From: Amphritea atlantica
Lineage (GTDB): Bacteria > Pseudomonadota > Gammaproteobacteria > Pseudomonadales > Balneatricaceae
Assembly: GCF_018860855.1 (NCBI RefSeq)
Contig: NZ_JAHKQE010000048.1
Coordinates: forward strand, 1 to 36,676
Direction of reading: 5' to 3'
DNA: 36,676 nt
A program made the translations under genes and the position numbers. Positions 19,498 to 28,162 of the stretch are shown here, piece after piece. Positions within the stretch are counted from its first letter, which is position 1, and every line of letters begins with the position of its first letter. The notes under the pieces were generated by a model. The model worked only from the letters and a program-made list of their open reading frames with translations. It did no database searches and was not told the DNA's origin.

Positions 19498-21126
19498 TCA
19501 ACTTAACCGTCTCAAAACAACTCTATCTAACAGTAACGACTTTTGAGCTATCGTCAACGCCTCTCGGCTCTCAAATGATAGCGTTTGCGGCATAATATCA
19601 GCCAACGTTTCGGCCAACGAAGCATAGTGGGCATCAGACAGTGAAATATTCTCGATAAACTCAAGCTCCGCCGGCGTGAGCACCCCGCTAGCCAAAATTT
19701 CAAGCACTCCTGCTGGCAATACCCCATTGTTTTGCTCAATCATCACCGTTTGCATCCCAGACAGATAACCGTCCGTACGACACTCGGCAATGGCTGAGGC
19801 GACCTCAAAGTGATTGTTACTCAATAACACGGCAGTAATCGCAGCCTGCATCTGCGGCAGATAGTCCGCTTGATAATACCCCCCGAGACAAGTAACGCCT
19901 CGGGCTAATGCAGTCACAAGAAAACAACCAAATACTGAAGGAAGCAGCTGCCCCTTGCTGATCGCGTCAATCAGCGCTGCTGAATCTAGATGGAACGCAT
20001 ACTCTTTACCATTATCATCACACCCTTGCAGCATTGACACCCCTGCCACACGGGTCAACATTAAAGGAATTCGACGAAGACGCTCATCCACTCCCCAAAA
20101 ACAAAAAGTTCCACAACCTGATGTAGTCAAAGATTCAGGCTGCTGCCTGCCTACCCAGCGCCGTTCTAATTGCTGACAATCCCAACAACCGGCTATACCG
20201 TTTAGCTGTTGATACATCTCACTGACCAAAGATTCTCCTAATAATACCGACACTAGGCTATGAGGATTCCTCAGGTCTTTCAGCAATAACCCCTCCGCTA
20301 ATGCTTCAAGTTCAATAGTGATAAGCTCAGGCATCATAGTTGATGGGCAAAATAGACGCTTCCAGATTCGCTTATTTAAGGTCACAGACTGGGCAGAATA
20401 ACCTGATTGAGATAAGACATCTTCGGCGAGGTACTCCGTTTCTAACAACGCCAACAAACTATTAACCGGTGCAGAGCTCTGCCCCGCCTCAGCCAGACGC
20501 CGAACCTGCTTTACCGCCTGCTGTAGCATCGGTTGATCAAGCCCTTTAACCCGAGCAACGGGCTGTCGCCTGAATTTATTAGAGAAAAAGGGGATCCGTT
20601 GTGGCCAGTGAGTCTGCCTATCACAGGCATAAAGCAGTGCGCCTCGGGGGTATGTCAGATTATCTAACGGGATATTGGCGCATGAAAACACCGGTATGGT
20701 ACTCACATTCGGTATCTGCCGCTTCGCCAAACCAAACAACAAGCTGCCTTGTACGGACTGAGCAAAATAGTCCACGCCATGATGGTTTGCGGTCAATGCC
20801 ACCGGATGCAGCAGTAGATCCAATGCCGTTTTCTGAGCGATTGCCTGACCCAATAACGGCGTTAAGTACTGCTCAACAACCTCTGCGATATCATCACGCG
20901 GCTGGAAACTCTCTTCACTAAAACGGCAAATATCATTTAAATACGTCGACAATGGTTGCTGCCCAGCCGTTGATAAAACATGCTCAATAACCGGGGCTTT
21001 CGACCGAACGGCTAGAAGCAATGATTCAACACACTGCTTTTTTTGCATAGCACTAGGAGGGTCTTCAAACGCAGGAGTCGCCTCAGTTTTATCGACCAAC
21101 TCATCTTCGCTATCTTGACTGATCAT
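19498..21126 (-). CDS. Unrecognised 542-residue cytoplasmic protein in a DapF/MFS operon
   Basis: I do not recognise this family. The ATG at 21126 lies 4 bp after the MFS stop; an upstream in-frame start at 21177 would lie inside the MFS gene and is less likely. There is no signal peptide or membrane helix. The central part has a conserved-looking block HHGVDYFAQSVQGSLLFGL followed by IPVFSCANIPLDNLTYPRG, then helical stretches. Cys pairs occur in GCWDCQQLERRW and SGCGTFCFWGVDE, which could bind metal or be catalytic. The C-terminal third is helical. As third gene of an epimerase-exporter operon it could be the synthetase or modifying enzyme for an exported small molecule. This is inference from context only. 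Confidence 0.85.
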   Translation of the reverse strand: MISQDSEDELVDKTEATPAFEDPPSAMQKKQCVESLLLAVRSKAPVIEHVLSTAGQQPLSTYLNDICRFSEESFQPRDDIAEVVEQYLTPLLGQAIAQKTALDLLLHPVALTANHHGVDYFAQSVQGSLLFGLAKRQIPNVSTIPVFSCANIPLDNLTYPRGALLYACDRQTHWPQRIPFFSNKFRRQPVARVKGLDQPMLQQAVKQVRRLAEAGQSSAPVNSLLALLETEYLAEDVLSQSGYSAQSVTLNKRIWKRLFCPSTMMPELITIELEALAEGLLLKDLRNPHSLVSVLLGESLVSEMYQQLNGIAGCWDCQQLERRWVGRQQPESLTTSGCGTFCFWGVDERLRRIPLMLTRVAGVSMLQGCDDNGKEYAFHLDSAALIDAISKGQLLPSVFGCFLVTALARGVTCLGGYYQADYLPQMQAAITAVLLSNNHFEVASAIAECRTDGYLSGMQTVMIEQNNGVLPAGVLEILASGVLTPAELEFIENISLSDAHYASLAETLADIMPQTLSFESREALTIAQKSLLLDRVVLRRLS

Positions 21127-21130
21127 CCGT

Positions 21131-22807
21131 TTATTTCCGCCCTGTAACCTGAGGACTCGGTTGAACCGGTACCGCACCTTTCAGAAGAGGTTTCCAAGTC
21201 AATAACGCAAACAGTATTGCCGTGACGAGATAGGCCACACCGAACAGTACCACCCCAAACTCGATATCAGTCATAGCAATAATCGCCGCAAAAAGAACCG
21301 GCCCAAGCATTTGCCCAATACGGCTGCTAGAACGAAAGATCCCCATCGACTTACCTTCACCATAAGCGCTAGTCACCGGTTGATTTAAGACAAAGGCACT
21401 CTGTGCAGAAAGCACTAAACAGTTAGACAGCCCCAACATTAAAATCGCCAGCGTAACGGCCACCACACCATCAAACACACTAAACACCAGGAAAGCTAAG
21501 CCTCCCAGCAAACAGCCCAGAATAATAGGCAATCGTTTCGTCTCACTCTGGTCAGCATAACGACCAATCGTCGGCCCGCACAGAGCCAGAACAACCCCAA
21601 ACAGCATCAGCACTTGACCGATCGTCGCATCATTCACCCCCACCCGATTCAGATAAACCGGGCTAAAGTAATTAAGGAACCCAACCACCGCAATCGAAGC
21701 CGGCATACTACTGAACAGGATGGCTGCCAATACCTGACGATCACGGAGAAACGCCCAAAAGGTCGTCGGTTTTTTTGATTTAGCCCCAGTATTGAACCCC
21801 ACTGGCATCACATTTAACTCGGCCTCTAATGGCTTTAATAACACCACCGCGTAGATAATCACGCTGAACACAATCACAGCCCCCAGTAAAAAAACCGGGC
21901 CATACCCAAACTGATCGGCCAAAACCGCACCGGTGGCTGCGCCACAGATACTGCCAGAATAAAGCCCAGCAAATAGATGAGCCAAACCTCGGGATTTATT
22001 CGTGTTATCGGTATGACGGATCACATATCCCTGTGATGCCAACAATGTTAGGCCATAGCCAAACCCCAACACCCCACGAGAAAGAATGAACTGCAGCGCA
22101 TCAGGTGCCAACCAAGAATACAAACATCCCACCCCCGTTAAACCTAGCCCGCAGTAGAAAGGCCCCTGCCAACCACGTCGATCTAACCAAACACCGCAAA
22201 AAAGAATGGCGAGACCGACGCAGAAAAACTCCACCGAGATGGGTAAACCGATCAAGATATCAGCGCTAATGCCACTAAACTGTTGAGGCAATGTTTCCAT
22301 ATGTAACGGAATAAATGCCATCGACAGATCGATGCCAAATAAAAACAGAAATATCGCCGGGCGCATCTGTTTATAGCGTTCAGAGCCGACTGGGATCAAC
22401 CGGCAGCGGCTCTGCTGCAACACGGCCAGTTCTAGTGCGATTAATAAGCTAATGAGCAGAATGCTCGCCAGATCAAACAGACTCAACGCCTGATAACCAA
22501 AGCAGAAATGCTGCAAACAAAGCAGAGCAAGTGCGACACCACTCAAGCCCATCATCAACCGACCGACACCTTTACCGCTCAAAGGGTCTCTTTTGTGACG
22601 GAAAATCTGAACACCGAGCAGGCATATCAAAGAGATCAGCGCAGCATGACCTCCCCAGCCCAGCATCTCAGTCAAGATCACCGGGACACCCGCCCGCTGA
22701 TAGGCGGCAAAAAGGAGTAAAACAGCAAGCATCAGAATACAACACAGCTGTAGACTACCAGCCAAAAATAATCGCTGCGCCGAACGGAAAGCCATGCTTC
22801 GATTCAT
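21131..22807 (-). CDS. MFS transporter with N-terminal four-helix extension
   Basis: A 558-residue inner-membrane protein. The last 410 or so residues are a 12-helix major facilitator with GVWLDRRGWQGP after helix two, LGFGYGLTLLASQGYVI, GAATGAVLADQFGYGPVFLLG, and GRYADQSETKRLP at the start of the second half. The first 140 residues add about four hydrophobic segments that ordinary MFS drug/metabolite exporters of 400 residues lack. Its ATG overlaps the stop of the DapF-like gene as ATGA, and the unknown 542-aa gene follows at once, so the three are co-translated. Likely exports the product made by its neighbours; the substrate is not known. Confidence 0.88.
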   Translation of the reverse strand: MNRSMAFRSAQRLFLAGSLQLCCILMLAVLLLFAAYQRAGVPVILTEMLGWGGHAALISLICLLGVQIFRHKRDPLSGKGVGRLMMGLSGVALALLCLQHFCFGYQALSLFDLASILLISLLIALELAVLQQSRCRLIPVGSERYKQMRPAIFLFLFGIDLSMAFIPLHMETLPQQFSGISADILIGLPISVEFFCVGLAILFCGVWLDRRGWQGPFYCGLGLTGVGCLYSWLAPDALQFILSRGVLGFGYGLTLLASQGYVIRHTDNTNKSRGLAHLFAGLYSGSICGAATGAVLADQFGYGPVFLLGAVIVFSVIIYAVVLLKPLEAELNVMPVGFNTGAKSKKPTTFWAFLRDRQVLAAILFSSMPASIAVVGFLNYFSPVYLNRVGVNDATIGQVLMLFGVVLALCGPTIGRYADQSETKRLPIILGCLLGGLAFLVFSVFDGVVAVTLAILMLGLSNCLVLSAQSAFVLNQPVTSAYGEGKSMGIFRSSSRIGQMLGPVLFAAIIAMTDIEFGVVLFGVAYLVTAILFALLTWKPLLKGAVPVQPSPQVTGRK

Positions 22808-23943
22808 GTGATTAGCCTGCTGTGATCATCCACGGATACCACCGTCTGCTCAGCGGCCGAGTGATCCGCTAACAGGCGGTAGACACCATCAAATAGCATC
22901 ACCGGATGACTAGACAGAGACCAACCATGGTCATTAAACTGGATGCGAATCCGCGCTTGATCGTCATACCACCGGCAACGATGAGGCAAAATATCAATAT
23001 CGCCCAAATTCGATTGATTAAAGTGACGATAAACATAGGCCACCGCCAGCGCTCCCGTACCACAGGCCAGCGTCTCCCGATTGATACCCCGTTCGAAGCA
23101 GCGATTCTCAATCACGCCATCGCTCTGCCGGCGAGCCAAATTGACATTGATACCCGCAGGAAATTGCGCCTGATAATGATGATTCAGATACTGCCCGATA
23201 TGCTCCACCAGCCAAGTTCCGAAATTTTCACGGCGATCCTTAACCGGCCACTGATCTGAACGGCTAAAAATATAATCTGCCAGTTCAGGTATCGAGAAAT
23301 CAGTATCAGGAAAGATCACTAGGTGGGGCTCACCGGTAAACACCAGATGGGCTTTCATCTGCAACTCGGTAGAGGGGCTCACGTTGCTAAGGTCGCCAGC
23401 TCGAAAACGGATATTTATCTGTGGATAAAAATCAATCGTCTGACTGAAAGGGATGGCTTGCCCGCCGTGCGCTAACTCACCGGGCGTACGCCGGGGGTGA
23501 CCTAGGTTGACCCAGCCACCAATGGGGTCACTTTCGGTCCCCACCTGAGTCACCTTGGGTTGCAACAAAGGCACCTCGGTCAAGATGGACGCCGACGATA
23601 TACCGTGTTTGTTGAACAGGTGAGCCGCCACGCAGAGTAAACCATTGCCACAGCAGAGGGCTTCTTCGCCATCGGGTTCAAACATGCGGAACAGATAATC
23701 AGCTTGATCGGCATTAGGCGGTGAATGCCAATAGCTCCGAGCATCCGCAATAGACGTTAGCACTTCCACCGTGCAGCGCTGAATAACCAGTAGATTATCG
23801 CAGCCGACCCCAAAGCTGGTATTCGTCGCCTGAAAGGCAAAGCGTGACATATCGGTTTCTGTAAGCTGTGAATACTCCGTTTCATCAACAATCACAAAAT
23901 TATTACCGCATGACGTGTATTTCACAAACGGAACGAGTTTCAT
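22804..23943 (-). CDS. DapF-fold amino-acid racemase/epimerase (diaminopimelate epimerase-like)
   Basis: A 379-residue cytoplasmic enzyme of the two-cysteine PLP-independent racemase fold. DapF landmarks are visible in order: FVKYTSCGNNFVIVD, GVGCDNLLVI, FEPDGEEALCCGNGLLC (catalytic Cys98), NLGHP, TGEPHLVIF, GINVNL, and FERGINRETLACGTGALAV (catalytic Cys294). Both bases are present, so racemisation or epimerisation is expected. It is about 100 residues longer than housekeeping DapF (about 275), owing to insertions and a C-terminal extension. It leads an operon with an exporter rather than lysA or other lysine genes. DapF relatives such as the histidine racemase CntK serve metallophore synthesis, which suggests a secondary-metabolite role. 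The ATG follows a GGAAG site. Confidence 0.85.
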   Translation of the reverse strand: MKLVPFVKYTSCGNNFVIVDETEYSQLTETDMSRFAFQATNTSFGVGCDNLLVIQRCTVEVLTSIADARSYWHSPPNADQADYLFRMFEPDGEEALCCGNGLLCVAAHLFNKHGISSASILTEVPLLQPKVTQVGTESDPIGGWVNLGHPRRTPGELAHGGQAIPFSQTIDFYPQINIRFRAGDLSNVSPSTELQMKAHLVFTGEPHLVIFPDTDFSIPELADYIFSRSDQWPVKDRRENFGTWLVEHIGQYLNHHYQAQFPAGINVNLARRQSDGVIENRCFERGINRETLACGTGALAVAYVYRHFNQSNLGDIDILPHRCRWYDDQARIRIQFNDHGWSLSSHPVMLFDGVYRLLADHSAAEQTVVSVDDHSRLIT

Positions 23944-24353
23944 AGCAGGCTTCCGATCGTATTGGTTAGATATATCAGAATCTATGATCTATAAGAGTTG
24001 ACGCAAAAACACGCTAGCTAGATAGCGAACAAAAAAGCGATTCGATACTGGCGATCATGGGGTTAATAACATCAACTCAAAACAACAGAAACCAGACTAA
24101 CAAACACTTGTTTAAATTTATTTTTGATGCAGCAATCTACCATCGACTTACCTAGTAAATCAAATAAGGACCAGCCAACAAGCTGAAATCACTTTATTTA
24201 ACATCATATATTGATCGACAGACATCTAAACTATAGGTGATCAATAGCTGCTCCATTCAGCAGATTCATTTAAATCAAACGAACATCAAGACAAAAAGGT
24301 TGACCGATAAAAGAAAAGAAATAAATAAATAAATAAAGAAAGGAAAGGAAGGT
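23944..24353. other. 410-bp intergenic region upstream of the DapF-like operon
   Basis: This AT-rich stretch must hold the promoter of the DapF-MFS-unknown operon and the 3' end of the oxyanion transporter transcript. An inverted repeat CGCTA-N6-TAGCG lies at 24012-24027. A weak minus-strand promoter TTGCGT-N16-TAGATT can be drawn about 50 bp before the ATG. Near the left-reading transporter stop there is a purine-rich tract with AAAT repeats. No Fur-like box and no convincing terminator were seen, and no gene. Confidence 0.4.
24319..24334. repeat. (AAAT)4 microsatellite in a purine-rich tract
   Basis: Four perfect AAAT units lie within a run of A/G-rich sequence (24309-24352) ending two bases before the permease stop codon. 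It is low complexity and short; no function is evident. Confidence 0.7.
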
Positions 24354-25841
24354 TTAACTGGACACCTTTTGCTGAATCCGTCGGGCAATTATATCCACCA
24401 TGATATTCATGATCGCGGCGATCAGAATCAGTAACAGAGCAACATCAAAGCGGATCTCCTGAATCGCACTATCGACAAAAAAACCGATGGTCTGAATGCC
24501 TAAAATCCCCAAAATAGCGGTCTCTCGCATAATCACTTCCCAGCGATACAGCATAAAAGACAAAAATGCGGGATAGGTACGCGGCAGTAGCTCATAGCAG
24601 TAGCGATCAAACCGTCTAACTGGCGCATCATGTCTCAGTTGAATCTCATTACTATTTCGCCCAGTCAGATAACCAATTAAGGCACCATTATGAATCGCCA
24701 GCGCAATCACTGCCGGCAGCATCGAAGGCCCCAGCAACTGTAATAAAATATACGCCAATAGATATTCAGGAGTGGACCGTGCAATCACCAATAACAGGTG
24801 GCCCGGCATACGCCCAGCAGCACTAAAGCAGTGGCGACTGATCAGCGGAAACAAACATAATGCAAAGATACCCGTCACGGCCAGTGCTATCTGTGACAGT
24901 ATCAGTGTATTCCAGATACCCGGCAACGCCTGTTCTAGCAGTATATTCGAGCTCCAGTCGGCAAATGACTGCCATGTGGGATCACTCGCGCGCAGTGGTG
25001 CAGGGACAATATCCTGCGAGAAAAACCGCCACACATTACCCCATATAATCGGCATACCTTCCCCCATAAAGAAAGGCGCACCGACAATAAATACAGGCAG
25101 CGTCCAGCGTCGCAGCCAGAGTTTTTTCGTTGCCACTAACACATAAAACAGTATCAATAACGCCGCCACTTCAGGGTAATATCCCTGTGAGAACGAAGAC
25201 TCTAAATAGTACCCCAATGTCGGCAAACCGACGAAGCCAAGGATAGCGCTACTACGAATACCGCATTCAAGACGATAGGAGGTGTAACTCACTAGATGAG
25301 GCCAAGCCAACGGTAAGCGAGTGTAAAACAACGCACTCAAATAACCACTACGAGCGGGAAGTGAATAGCCCGGCTGCTTTGGCACCTGATCAAGAATTTC
25401 AGCAAACATACGTGCAAAAATCCCGGAATAAGGCACCGCTATCGCTAATAATCCAGTTAACGGATGAAGACCAAAAAACTGTAGAAAAATGAGTGCCCAA
25501 AATAGCTCATGCACTGAGCGCATCAGCGCACAGATGCCACGCATTAACGGGTGATGAAAAGCCAACGCCAGTAAAAAACCACAGACGACCGCCAACGATA
25601 CCCCACCGAAGGCAAAGGCTAAGGTTGCCAATAACGCCTCAATAACAATCTCGAGGTCCATCATCTGTGGCGAAATAAAGCCTTGTAGCAATCGGCCTAG
25701 GTCGGTCCAAGGATCGAGACTGGAAACTTCCAAATCAGCAAAAGGCACACAGAGTAATGCAATCAGCAGAAACCAGAGCCCAGTGCGCGCACCGCGAGGC
25801 CAGCGATAGGTTGGCATCTCCACCATTTTAGTAGAACGCAT
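24354..25841 (-). CDS. Fused double PhnE-type ABC permease (oxyanion/phosphonate-like)
   Basis: A 495-residue inner-membrane protein made of two PhnE-like permease halves in one chain. Each half has its own EAA-type coupling loop: RLPLAWPHLVSYTSYRLECG with AILGFVG in the first, and LLPRTYPAFLSFMLYRWEV with AILGILG in the second. About eleven or twelve hydrophobic segments are seen. Typical PhnE proteins are about 260 residues and work as dimers, so this is a gene fusion that would form the whole membrane channel. It overlaps the ATPase gene by 14 bp and completes a binding protein-ATPase-permease operon. Substrate assignment rests on the binding protein. Confidence 0.9.
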   Translation of the reverse strand: MRSTKMVEMPTYRWPRGARTGLWFLLIALLCVPFADLEVSSLDPWTDLGRLLQGFISPQMMDLEIVIEALLATLAFAFGGVSLAVVCGFLLALAFHHPLMRGICALMRSVHELFWALIFLQFFGLHPLTGLLAIAVPYSGIFARMFAEILDQVPKQPGYSLPARSGYLSALFYTRLPLAWPHLVSYTSYRLECGIRSSAILGFVGLPTLGYYLESSFSQGYYPEVAALLILFYVLVATKKLWLRRWTLPVFIVGAPFFMGEGMPIIWGNVWRFFSQDIVPAPLRASDPTWQSFADWSSNILLEQALPGIWNTLILSQIALAVTGIFALCLFPLISRHCFSAAGRMPGHLLLVIARSTPEYLLAYILLQLLGPSMLPAVIALAIHNGALIGYLTGRNSNEIQLRHDAPVRRFDRYCYELLPRTYPAFLSFMLYRWEVIMRETAILGILGIQTIGFFVDSAIQEIRFDVALLLILIAAIMNIMVDIIARRIQQKVSS

Positions 25842-26478
25842 TCAGTGTACTAACCGAGAGTCGTGCAGCGGGCTCATCGAGTACCAGAGCGCCATCCTGA
25901 ATCGCAATAATTCGCTGCCCATAACGCAATGCCCGTTCAACATCATGTAGTGTGATAATAGCCGTGGTGAAATGCTGACCCAGTAATGACATAACCCGAT
26001 CAGCTTCGGGACCATCTAAAGCGGATACAGGCTCATCGGCCAATAAAACCGATGCGCCCTGATATAACGCTCGAGCAACAGCCACTCGTTGTTGCTGGCC
26101 ACCCGATAGATCCGCTACCGCTGAGAAGCATTTATCACTCAGCCCTAGCCGTTCCAACAATGGCACTATTTCAGCAACCCTTGCCTCGGCAGGCATCACA
26201 AGATTTCGTAGATTATGAAACACACTATGGTGGGATAAGCGGCCCATATAGACATTATGGAAAACACTCAAACGATCCACTAACCCTAATCCCTGAGGGA
26301 TTAGGGCGCATTCATCTCGATTTTCAGTATAGATATGGTTCAGTAACGTTGATTTACCGCAGCCACTCTTACCTAACAAAATCAGATGCTCACCAGACCG
26401 GATATCCAGCCGGAAAGGCTCCAGAACGGTTTGGCCATCATACCCGAGGCCATCGCTCTGTATCGTCAATACAGACAT
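25828..26478 (-). CDS. ABC transporter ATPase, PhnC-like
   Basis: A 216-residue ATPase with Walker A GKSGCGKST (36-44), signature LSGGQQQRVAVARAL (124-138), Walker B VLLADEP (144-150) and the switch His178 in TLHDVE. It is shorter than PhnC (about 250) but complete. It starts 5 bp after the binding-protein stop and overlaps the permease start by 14 bp, so the three genes are translationally linked. It should energise the fused permease. Confidence 0.93.
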   Translation of the reverse strand: MSVLTIQSDGLGYDGQTVLEPFRLDIRSGEHLILLGKSGCGKSTLLNHIYTENRDECALIPQGLGLVDRLSVFHNVYMGRLSHHSVFHNLRNLVMPAEARVAEIVPLLERLGLSDKCFSAVADLSGGQQQRVAVARALYQGASVLLADEPVSALDGPEADRVMSLLGQHFTTAIITLHDVERALRYGQRIIAIQDGALVLDEPAARLSVSTLNAFY

Positions 26479-26483
26479 GCGTC

Positions 26484-27341
26484 TTAATCCAGTAAGCCGA
26501 CCGCTTTAGCCACCTTACGTACCGGTTCAAAATCTTTATTAGAGGCCGGAATAAAGCCTGAACGAGGAAAACTGCGCAACAACTCGGGATCAGTCATTTT
26601 TAACAGTGCCTGCTTCACTCGATCAGAGAAACCCTCACCATAGACCGCATCCATATCGCCTCGCAATGTCCACTGATAATCGGGATAGGTTGGTGTTTCC
26701 CAGATCACCTGCACCTTAGACGTATCAACATTACCGTCTGCAACAGCCGCTTCCCATACTTTATAGTTCAAAGCACCTAGCTGATAAGCACCCGATTCAA
26801 CCAACGCGATCGTACGTGAATGGTTACCGCTGAACCCTACACGGCTAAACACATCATTCGGACTTTCACCAAACTGTTCACGCAAGTAATACTCAGGCAT
26901 CAGACGGCCGGATGTAGAACCTTTTGAACCAAACGTAAAGGTCATATCTCGCACTGATTCGGGCAAGCTATCAGCCGGCGTGAGTCCTGTACTACTATTG
27001 GCGATAAAGAATGACTTAAATTCAGGATCTTCAATTCCCTGAGCCAACGCAACAGAACCCGGCACAAGCTCCCGTGCTTTCACGCCAGACAAACCACCAA
27101 ACCAAGCTAGCTGCACCTGATTATTCCTAAATGCAGTAATCGTTGCAGCATAAGATTTAACGGGCACAAAACGTACTTCCGTTTGTAACTCTTCTTGTAA
27201 ATAATCAGCTATCTTCTGAAACCTCAATTTAAGCTGAGTTTCATCCTGATCAGGAATAGCCGTAAAAACAAATACAGGAGCGGCGTTAACAGCACCCGTC
27301 AGCAACATCAGTAACAATCCACGCACTAAAATCCTGAACAT
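26484..27341 (-). CDS. PhnD-family periplasmic binding protein, putative selenate/oxyanion ABC transporter
   Basis: A 285-residue exported binding protein; signal peptide ILVRGLLLMLLTGAVNA ends before APVFVF. The ATG at 27341 has CAGGAG seven bases upstream; a longer frame to 27389 has no such site. Motifs FTAIPDQDETQLKLRF, VPVKSYAATITAFRNNQVQL, AWFGGLSGVKAR, FTFGSKGSTSGRLMPEYYL and FSGNHSRTIALVE match the PhnD family. From memory they match best the subgroup named putative selenate ABC transporter binding protein. Phosphonate or phosphite remain possible. No phosphonate lyase gene or selenium gene is present in the window to decide. It is the first gene of its operon, divergent from the LysE-like gene. 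Confidence 0.87.
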   Translation of the reverse strand: MFRILVRGLLLMLLTGAVNAAPVFVFTAIPDQDETQLKLRFQKIADYLQEELQTEVRFVPVKSYAATITAFRNNQVQLAWFGGLSGVKARELVPGSVALAQGIEDPEFKSFFIANSSTGLTPADSLPESVRDMTFTFGSKGSTSGRLMPEYYLREQFGESPNDVFSRVGFSGNHSRTIALVESGAYQLGALNYKVWEAAVADGNVDTSKVQVIWETPTYPDYQWTLRGDMDAVYGEGFSDRVKQALLKMTDPELLRSFPRSGFIPASNKDFEPVRKVAKAVGLLD

Positions 27342-27499
27342 TTTAACTCCTGAATACACTATAAAATCGGGGCTGCTATTTTCGCACAATACCCCTTAAA
27401 AATGCAGCGAGTTTAGTGTGATCTGCTCAAATAACCGCTAGAATTCGTCACTGAAGAGTAACGCCCTCCATCATTCGACTCAATTTTTACGAGATAACG
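27342..27499. promoter_or_regulatory. Divergent promoter region (oxyanion importer / LysE-like exporter)
   Basis: A 158-bp gap between genes facing away from each other. A weak minus-strand promoter can be read as TTGTGC-N17-TTTTAT around 27360-27390. The plus-strand gene has ACGAG eight bases before its ATG. No operator stands out. Confidence 0.3.
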
Positions 27500-28111
27500 A
27501 TGTCTTTCGAAAGCGCTATTACCTTTTTTATCGCTATTTTTATCTTTGGTATTACCCCAGGCCCTGGCGTATTCGCCATTCTCGCTAAAGCAATGGTTGA
27601 GGGTAGCCGCCGCTGTTTTATGTTGGCGCTCGGCATGGTACTCAGCGATATTCTATATCTCACCCTTGCCTGCCTTGGCTTAGCCACCATTGCCGAGCAC
27701 TGGGGAGAACTGTTTACCCTCATACGCTGGATCGGCGCCGCCTATCTGATCTGGCTGGGCTTTAAATTATTCACAGCTAAAACGGACACTCAGCCACCAA
27801 CGCCAGCCGCCAAACGTTCGTCAATGGAATTAATCCAAGGCTTTTTGATTTCGGCCTCCAACCCAAAAGTCATCCTATTCTATATTGCCTTTCTGCCAAC
27901 CTTTATGGATCTGAGCCGCCTTAATGGCAATGATATAGTACTCGCTGCCGGCTTAACGTTGGTCGCCCTCATGATGGGCTTGATGCTAATTGCCACCGCC
28001 GCACACTGGGCCAGTAAACGGTTACAATCCCCCAAAGCGATGCAGCGACTAAATCAATCCGCTGGCGGCATTATGATCGGAGCGGGTGTTTTTCTAGCCA
28101 GCCGCCGTTAA
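27500..28111 (+). CDS. LysE/RhtB-family amino-acid or metabolite exporter
   Basis: A 203-residue inner-membrane protein with the family signature near the N-terminus (FGITPGPGVFAILAKAMVEG). It has about six hydrophobic segments, the WIGAAYLIWLGFKL motif and a central GFLISASNPKVILFYIAFLP block. Length is normal for RhtB proteins. These export amino acids such as homoserine, threonine or lysine, but the substrate cannot be read from sequence. It is followed 51 bp later by rlmG on the same strand. Confidence 0.92.
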   Translation: MSFESAITFFIAIFIFGITPGPGVFAILAKAMVEGSRRCFMLALGMVLSDILYLTLACLGLATIAEHWGELFTLIRWIGAAYLIWLGFKLFTAKTDTQPPTPAAKRSSMELIQGFLISASNPKVILFYIAFLPTFMDLSRLNGNDIVLAAGLTLVALMMGLMLIATAAHWASKRLQSPKAMQRLNQSAGGIMIGAGVFLASRR

Positions 28112-28162
28112 TTCTTTATAATCAGCAACCAATACCTAAAATCGTCAACAGATAGGATCACG

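Noticed and set aside
21127-21177. Longer N-terminus for the unknown 542-aa protein
   Set aside because: It would overlap the MFS gene by 47 bp; the ATG at 21126 sits just after the MFS stop and gives a natural operon junction.
22804-23943. Housekeeping diaminopimelate epimerase (dapF of lysine synthesis)
   Set aside because: It is about 100 residues longer than DapF, lacks lysA or other lysine neighbours and is coupled to an exporter, so a specialised racemase is more likely. It cannot be excluded fully without the rest of the genome.
23944-24353. Fur box controlling a metallophore operon
   Set aside because: No sequence close to the 19-bp Fur consensus was found in the intergenic region.
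27342-27389. Longer N-terminus for the PhnD-like protein
   Set aside because: The ATG at 27341 has a good CAGGAG site and begins a standard signal peptide; the extension has neither.
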